In this document: positions 49,001 to 58,000 of the stretch, piece by piece
Numbering within the stretch: the first letter of the stretch is position 1
Layout of the letters: the number at the start of each line of letters is the position of its first letter
NCBI RefSeq assembly: GCF_021462225.1
Contig: NC_061799.1
Coordinates: 47,231,914-47,295,913, forward strand
Length of the DNA stretch: 64,000 nucleotides
Source: Girardinichthys multiradiatus
Lineage: Eukaryota; Chordata; Actinopteri; Cyprinodontiformes; Goodeidae
Direction: 5' to 3'
The notes under the pieces: generated by a model
Databases searched by the model: none
Told to the model about the DNA's origin: nothing
The model's input: the letters and a program-made list of their open reading frames with translations, nothing else
Program-made: the position numbers and the translations under genes

Positions 49001-52000
49001 AAAAGCAGGCCATCGCCAAGGCAACAGAGTCAATGATGTTCTACTCTTAATGACCTCTGGCCACCGCATGTCAGCTGCTGACAGGGTGAGCAACCAACTC
49101 CATTATCGCACCCTGGTCTGCCTCTGATGAAGAATCCTTAAAAGAATCCTGGATCCAGATGGTGCTCCGCATCGCCACCATCTGTTCCTTGTTGTAATGT
49201 GCACCTTGTCTGAAAAATTCATCCAAATCCGTTCAGAACTTTTTCAGATATTTTGCAAACGGACGGACGGACAGACAGGGAGGGGGTACATTTCCTCCGT
49301 CTTTTCCTCTCACACTCCTTCAGGACACAGAGTAGACGCATCAGTACAAAATCTGACGTAGAACAATGTAGAACATTTTCACCGACCCCCTCTGTGTCGG
49401 TGGAGATGACTGACCCAAACAGCCGTGAACTGCAGGTGAATCCCACAGCAGGGTTCAGGGTTCAGGGTTCAGGGTAGCATAATGAAATCACACCAAGAGG
49501 TCAGCTGCAGATTCCTCCACTCCAGAAACATTTCAGCAGTTTCTGAGCTGCTTTAGTTCGATGAACTTCTGCTCCAACTGAAACAGATGAAGCTTCTAAA
49601 AGCAGCAAACTGTGGTGCAGAATGAGTTCTGGTTTGATTCTAAACACAGAGACAGTTCAGAACCTCTGCCATCATGGGAGAAGATCTCAAACAGAAACCT
49701 ATCGGATCCTAAAGGTTCCCTGACCCAGCAGACCTTATCAGACTGCATGATGTTAGAGAAACCAGCAGACCCAGATCACACCACATCCCTGTAAACACCT
49801 AGACTGGGTGAACTGGACCTCCGTGGTGGGAATAAAACCACCCAGTATAAAACCATTACCTCTGTGGTGACCAGTTCTAACCCAGCACAAACTGAAAGTT
49901 TTCCATTCAATCACAGCCTGTCCTGAAACTGGGTTTACTGGCGCTCCTGTTTCTGTCCCCATCTGAACAGAACCGGGTTTACAGCAGACACAAATGCGAG
50001 AAGAACTTACTGCCCTCCACCCTATAAGGTCTGATTTCCCACAGCTTGGTGACCAGGACCAGCTGCAGCTGGCAGCAGTACGACCCAGTGGGCTGAAGGA
50101 CACCAAGAATGATGGGAAGGTCAGAAGACCTCAGTGAAGATCTCAGAAGGAAAACTGTAGATCTAAACCAGTTAGAAAAGTCTCTGCATCATTTCTCAAA
50201 TACTGCAGAAGAAGAACCAAACCGGGCCAGTGACATGATGACGTGATGAATGTTTGGAGGAGCTCAGGTGAATCACAGGTTCTGCTCCCAAGAACCAAAG
50301 AAAAACCAGAACAATTATTAAAGAGTGACATTAAGCAGCAAAATGTTACAGCAACATTTAATCTGATTTTAAAGATACTGACGCCTATCGCTCCTCTCAT
50401 AGAACCCATAAAAGGAACCGACCCAACAGGACCTTCGGTCTGGGTTAGAAAGCATCATCATGAAGAGTTTCTGGTTGTTTCTATTAATCCACATTTTTAT
50501 GACAGTAAAAACATGACAAAGATAACCTCCATGAAAACCACCCACAGAAGCCCTTTATCCAATTATCAGGAGGTGTATGTATATATGTGAGCCTGACATT
50601 TCTTAGAACTTAGCCAGAACCGGACCAAAGCAGACATTTAGTTACAGATAAAATGATATTTTCACTGTTTTGCTAAAATCGATCTAGTTTAAAATCTTTA
50701 CTTCTTTGTTCTGAACCAGATTTTCCACCTGATTGAACAGAGACACCAACGGCTGAGCTGAAGATGAACCAGAATCAGAATCAGGTTCTGCCTCTTTAAC
50801 AGAACAAACCAGGGAGAAAATATCAGAACCTTTTATAAAAGCTCTCTGTCAGCGGCTCCATCGGTTCTGTTCAATATTTAAACCTGCTAACATCAGCAGC
50901 GTCTGCAGCTACAAAGCAGGTTCTGTCCCTCAGCTGCCAGTCGCTGCTGCAGCCTGGATGGATGGATGGGGGGGCAGGGGCACTTTCAGGGGTCAGAGGT
51001 GAACGCTGGCGTCACCTCGGATCAGGCTGACAGGAGCAGCGGAGCAGAGAGGACACCACAAAGATCTGAGGGAGCTGAAGTAGAACCGATGTGTTCACAG
51101 GAAGGAGCAGTGGAGAACATTAATGACGGTTCTGATCCATTCTGAGGTCCAACAAACCTCAGAGAAGAGAAACATACGCTGAGATGTATTTCTCGTCCGG
51201 TTTGAAGAGAAAGAGAGAAGCCGAAGCGGGACCAGCAGGGGGCACCATAACAGAGAACTCAGGTATGGACCTCTGAGTTCGGATCAGAATCCCTTCAATG
51301 TTCCCAGAAGGACAGCAGCAAGAACATTCCAACAATCAGGCCTTCAGGATAAAACAGAACTTAAAGAATCTAACCTCAGGAGGAAGAGGAGGAGGAGGAG
51401 TAGGCATCATCATCCTCCTGAGAGTGAAAACAGAGATGGAGAGATCTGATTGGCTCACTTAACAAAGCGTGTTCTCATTAATGCATCTGACAGCAGGAAT
51501 CCCAACGTTCCCAACGTTCCCACCAGAATCTGGAAGGTCAATGAGCCCAGGGCTCCCTTTGTTCCTGCACAGGCTTTTATTGTGAAAGGATCATTTACAT
51601 ACAAAAGGAATTCAGCCAGGCATTCCTGTCCACCATTCCCAGTTTGAGCTTCACCTCTCTGCTTTGGAACCAGAACCTCGGAGCTACCAGAACCAGGCAG
51701 CAACAGATTCCCACAGTGGACGGAGTGTGAGGGAGCAGCTGTGGAAACAAACAGACCTAAAAAGGCTCGGTTTTCTCATGAAATCAGCAGCAGCAGCTGA
51801 CTCAGACCTCTGTCTGTGAGGAGAAGTGAGAACTCTGTGGTTTTTATTACCCAGAATGCCCTGCTGCAGCCTGGAGAAAACCCTCACAGAGCGTCTCTCT
51901 TCACATGTTTACTATAAACCGACCCAAAGCAGAACCAGCACAGAGGTATCCCTGCTGTCTGCTGCTGATTCGCTGCTCAGGTTAAAGCTCTGGATCAGCC

Positions 52001-55000
52001 TGCAGAGACGGGACAGAATCAGAATCACTCCCGGGTTACATCACCTCACTGGTGCCATAAGAACGTCATAAAGATCCAGAGAAGCTGTCCATTATTCACC
52101 AGTAAGGGACTTAAAACCAGTTTATCGTCCATTTCAAACACATTTACAGAGAAATCCGCTGCATTTCCCCCTTCCTGATCCTGATCAGAACAAGTGTTTC
52201 TTGCTTTGTGTTGAAAATGTGAATAAAGGACAACTGAGACGTGATGCAAGTATAAATATAGTTATAGTTAAGCCCACAAGTATTCATACCCCCGGCAGAT
52301 TTAAAGTTAAACTAATCCTTTATTTTCACCAACATGTTTCTTCTGACTGGAAGTAATATTAACGTTCTGGAGCGGCCAGAAGAAACGGGCCAAATGCTGC
52401 TGAGGAGCAAGAAGGGTTGGATTACTGTAACGCTGATCAACGGTTGCAAAGGGTAGACCTAATGTCAAACTCAATTTTTATTCAAATGTAAATAAAAACA
52501 CTTTAATTATTATTTCCAATACTGATACTCTGAGATAACCTTTAAGAAATCTTATTTCCGATCAGAACCGTCTGCATTGAATAATGAATATTTTAAAGTC
52601 AAATCTGCCAGAGGTAAACATAATTTTGGGCTTAACTGAAGCAGCTGAACCACTGAGAACAAAGCAATAACTCAAAGCAGCAGAGTGGAGAAGGAAACAT
52701 CATCATGCTAATGAGAGTGAAAACAGGTCAGTGACTAGGCAGGAGGCCAGGATGGACAGTCCTGCTTTAAATTCCCAATCTCCAAGCCATGGTGATGGGC
52801 CACATGTCATGGACACTCTCCCGTGGCGTTCCACCCAGGACCCGTTGGACCCACACATTTTCTACCTGCTCAAACCTTCTCACAAGCTCACTACAGGTCC
52901 TAACCGACCTGATTCAGTTCAGTTCAGTTCATAAATCACCAACAACATGCCACCTGAAGGCAGCTTCCAAACCAACATGTCCACTTCATGTCCAGGTATA
53001 CAGAATCCACTTCAGTCCAAATCAAACTGAATATACCAAAGACAACAAAGTTGGCACACTAACATTAGCATACTAATGTTAGCATGAAAAGCATGCTAAC
53101 ATTAGTGGGCTAGAGTTAGCATTAAAATACTAAATATTGCTAATGTTAGCCAAAATACGAAAGATTACAAAGCTAACATCAGTCTGCCAACAATAACAGT
53201 TAGCATGCTAACATCAGCATGCTAACGTTAAAATTAGTATCTCAGAGATAACAAAGTTAGCTAACAGCATGTAAATATTAACACAAAAAACACCAAAGCT
53301 AACATGGTTGGAATGCTAATGTTAGCATGGACAGCACCAAAGAAAAGCAAGCTATCCAACAGTGTGATTATTTTAACATAGATAACACAGTTAGCTAGCT
53401 AACGTAAGTATTGGAATCATTATGCTGCACCGCAGCCCAACACCATGTTGGGGGCTAAGCTAGCTGCAACTGCTGTGTAGGACTATGGTATATGGTAAAT
53501 GGTCTGCTCTTGTACAACGCTTGATCAAGCCAGAGGACTCCAAAGTGCTTTACACCACAACCAGTTGTCCACACAGTCACACACTGACAGTCGCTACATT
53601 GTAGCTTAGGCTGCCCTGGGCCAGACTGACAGAAGTGGGGCTGCCATACAATCAGCACCACCAGCCCTCTGACCACCATCAGCAGGCAAGGAAGGTGAAG
53701 TGTCTTGCCCAAGGACACAACGACTAAGACGGATGGACCGGCAACCTACCAGTTACAGGACAAAGCCCTGAGCCACCGACGCCCCCTACGGCAGATCTAG
53801 GCTTCGACATCAGATAAAGATTTGTGTTCTGAGGTTCAGATCCCAGCATTACTCATCTTGAGTTAGATACCAGAAACCCAGAACATGGCTAATTCTGGAC
53901 TTCATAAGGAAAGTTTATCACCAAGTGATTCAACATGATGAAGACCAAATTATATTCCATCATGGAAACATGTTACTACTGTCTGAGCTTTGGCCACCTT
54001 ATGTCCTGGAGATGCTCTAAAACTGCTCTAAATTAGAAGTGAGACAAAGTAATGAGCATAGAAACCATCCAAGAGTTATAATTATTTAGTTTTTGAAGGT
54101 AACGTAAGGTAAGGTAAGTTTATTTATAAAGCTCTTTTCAGTAACAAGACATTCAAAGCGCTGTATATGAGGAAGAACAATTACAATACAATCACAAAGA
54201 AAATAAATAAACACAGAAAAACAAATCAAATGACACTAATAATCCTTGGGAGTAATAATAATTAATAATCCTTCCAAGTTTACTGGTAGAAATTGGTTCC
54301 GAGCCACTCTTAATAATAAAGCGTCTTTTGCTAAAAGAAGATGATAATATTAATAGTCTCATCATTTCAATAAATTCTAACTAGTGAAGCTGAGTCACTG
54401 GTTCAAAACAGCTTTAATCCACATTTTCAGGTACTAATAATATATTGCTTTTACTGGTACTGAAGTTGAACTAAGTCATAACAGTTCATTGTAGTCTAAC
54501 TAAGAAAGCTGGGTCATTGGTGTAAGAGCAGCTAAAGTCCAAGTTACTAATAATGTTTGGTTTTCGCTGGTAATCCTGATAAAACTAAAAATGTATAAAA
54601 AAGTAATGAAATCACACATTTAGGTAAAGTAAGATAGGAAGGGAAAAAAATCCTATTTCAAACTCTATTCTTAGCAGAATAGAGTCTGAAGTAGTACAAA
54701 AAACCTCAGCAGGGGTAAGCAACACGCACATAAGTAAAGATTTAGAAAGGGTACGGTGGAAACTTGAGTTGAGTTCGTAATCATGCGCTCTGTACCCAGA
54801 GATGAAACAAACCAACAAATTAACTGTATTTGATATTTTTAGTGTGTTTCCAGATAACTGATAGAATGTCAACAAAACGTTCAAATCTGCAGCAGAACAA
54901 GATCCCTCCTTGTCCTGGAAGCTCATATAGATCCGACCCGTTTAAAAGCCTCATTATGTCAAGATTACAGGCTGTAGCCACAATAAATACAACCACCCTT

Positions 55001-58000
55001 CTTTGACATTTCTCTCCATATTCTTCTGGTTTCTGTCACCGGGTCTCTTTCTCCCAACGCAGTCTACATACTGCAGTCTGCAGAGCTGACAGTAAGGCCT
55101 AAACAATCCCACAATGCAATGCAGTGTGACGTATTTCCCTATTCTCTGTGCTAAAGTTAGCACCAAAATACTCCAGATAACACAGCTAGCATGCAGACTT
55201 TAATAAGGCTAAAGTTAGTCAGGAAAATACAACAGATAGCACAGGTAGCATGCTAACATCTGCATTAAAAACACGAGAAATCTTGTAGATTTTAAAACAT
55301 TGTGAAATAATCGACCAACAACCGGAGGAAGGACCTGAGAGCTGCAACCATCATCTACTGAAACAAAAAAAACAAACAGACCAAGTCTAAATAAAACTTT
55401 TAAAGACCTTCTGAAAGGAGAACCTTTGATCAGGACAACTAGAGGAGTCTTATTGCTTGAAAGGAAAATAGAAAAAGTCAAACTTTTTGTCTCCTGTGTG
55501 CAAAGAAACCTCTGCAGAGGCAAAGCAGGTGCCATGTTAGTCTTCTTCCTGACATCATTTATCAAAGAACCACAAACAGCAGGACGATGGGCAGCTTTTC
55601 TGCAGCAAAGACCATCCAGAGCTAACCTTCAAGCCATGATGTGGTTTCATTTTTGTCAGAACCTGAGCAAACTGGATGGAAAATGTTGTTTCCAGTCATG
55701 TACAAGTTCACCTGGTGTCAGAGAAGCTTGGATTATGTTGGGATGAATCATTTCGAGGTTGAAGTTACTGAATCTGCTCTATCTCCCTGCAGATAACCGT
55801 CACATGAGCAGGACATGTGATACCTCCCGCCCCAGCGCCGACCTTCCTTCTCACATGACCAAAGGCTCAGAGCAAATCAATTAGATCTTCTAAATCCTTG
55901 ATCAAACCGACGTTTCTCCTCACAGAACAGCTCCAGAGGCTGTTGGCATGCCGACCGATAACCTACATCTTCCCTGTTCAAGGATGATGGATTAGTGTAG
56001 GGTTTCAGATGGAGGAGGGAAACACAACCCTCAGACTGTAACTGTTGGGTTCACCACAGCTTGGATTTAAGGTCAGAGGTTAACCAGAGGAGGAATAGAA
56101 GTTGGAAGTTTCACGGCCAGTTCTGTGAAAGCCTCAAGTATCTGATTTGTCTGTACATGATGATTTACGCTGTGCTTGCAGTCTGCAGAGCGTGCAGGGG
56201 GAACAATGGGCTGATTTAAAGGGACGGTCCGTTCTGGCTGGTAAGCACCGCTGAGGTGTGGGCCAACAGCGCTGCAGGAACATGTTCAGGCTCCTACATG
56301 AAACACGGAGTCAGAAATATGTGTATGAGTTCTGAGGAACAGAAACATCCACTGTGTCGCTGCAGTCCAGTTAAACCAGCTGGTTAACTACTATTAACCA
56401 CATCAACTGGTGCCTGAACAGGCCAGGAGAGGTGCAGAATGGAGGTCACTGGTCTCAGCAAGACGGTTCAACCTGAAAAAGGTTCTGAAGGTTGAAGGTT
56501 AAGTTTTAATCAGCTGGATGAATCCCAGTATCTGGTGTTCCTATGTGATGGTAGGATGGACCCAGAGAGGACTAGATGGATCAGGCTTCATCTCCAGTTA
56601 TGAGTGCGTTTGTAACTATTGGAAATCAATGGAAAGGAACGTTGCTACATATTTATTTAAACTTATCAATATTCAACAATATCTTGTTTTTCCTCTGCTT
56701 GAACATTTTTGAAAGGCTTGAAATGAAATTATTGAATTTTTGATAATTACTGAAATTATTAAAAGTGCATTTTGATTTATTCTTGATTTGAACCATGATT
56801 CTGAATTAATAATTTTCGTTGGTTATAATTAAGTCATAGTTGATTGACATGTCCAATACATTTGAATGATGGGTCCTGTCATTATCATAACATCAATATT
56901 TAAAATGAATTGTTTTTACAGTTTGCATTTAAACATGTCTTATGCATACATTGAATATTTTAAGACAGTTGGTTATTCTATTTTTAATGGAAATACTTAA
57001 TATGTATTAACAATTAATTTATAAATTAATAATGTGTATTTCTGCCCTTTAGGTCGGGTTTTTTTCGGGTCAAAGAATTATCCCACGGATTCACAGATGG
57101 TGAAATAATGAACTAAAACTATAGACTTTGATCATGGATATTTTGAAATGAAAATGTTGCACTTTGTAATCAATTATTCTATTTCTGTTTAGTTTTTTTC
57201 CATCATAATATTCACACGAAAACTGAAACCGCTGCCTCTTGTTTCCTCGTTCACACCTCAGCCTCCTTTAAAGAACTTCTGTAGCTGCAGCCAACCGCCC
57301 AGCCTAAATGGGTTACCCCCAGTCCGTGGTGGGGAGAAAGAGCTGGAAGGTGAAGCTCTGGATGTACTGCTCCATCTACGATCCAACTCTGACCCATAGT
57401 AATGAAACATGGACCCGGACTGAAAGAACCAGATCCTTGATAGGAGCAGCTGGTATGAGCTTCCTCGTAGGCTGGCTGGGCTCTGCCTTAAAGAGAAAGA
57501 AAGGAGCTCCCTCATCCAGGGAGAGCTTGGAGTAGATCTGCTGCTCCTCCACATTAACAGGTCAGCTGAGGTGCTCCATCTGACATGAGTATCACCAGCT
57601 CCGGTACGTCCCACAGTAGACATGTCCCACTTGAGACGGACGTTTAACGGAACACCTCAGAAACATTCATCTGTCCTCTAGGCTCAATCAAATCAAAAAA
57701 ATTTAAATCAAAAACTAAACATTGAATCAAAAGATTTTTCCAAGAGCAAATGGACATGACGATGAGGAGATGAAGAAGAGTTTCCATCCCATCTGAAGAA
57801 CGTTTCCAGTGTGGAAAAAAGCTGGAGGGAGAAAGATTTTTTCTCTTCATGTGAATTCAAAGCTTTTTGATCGCGTTTAGTTGCTTTTATTTCTGTTTCT
57901 GCAGCATTTTGGTGAAGATTTTTATCTTTCTTGTAGATTAAAATGATTTAAAATCAGAGCAGCAGGTTTTATTGGATGAAGCAGATTTGTGCATTAAAAT

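Noticed and set aside
49449..49476. Telomere-like GGGTTCAGGGTTCAGGG run
   Set aside because: Three or four 7-bp units of a different sequence from TTAGGG; ordinary short tandem repeat.
50243..50590. Plus-strand frame of 115 codons in intron 1
   Set aside because: No similarity that I recognise and AT-rich chance composition.
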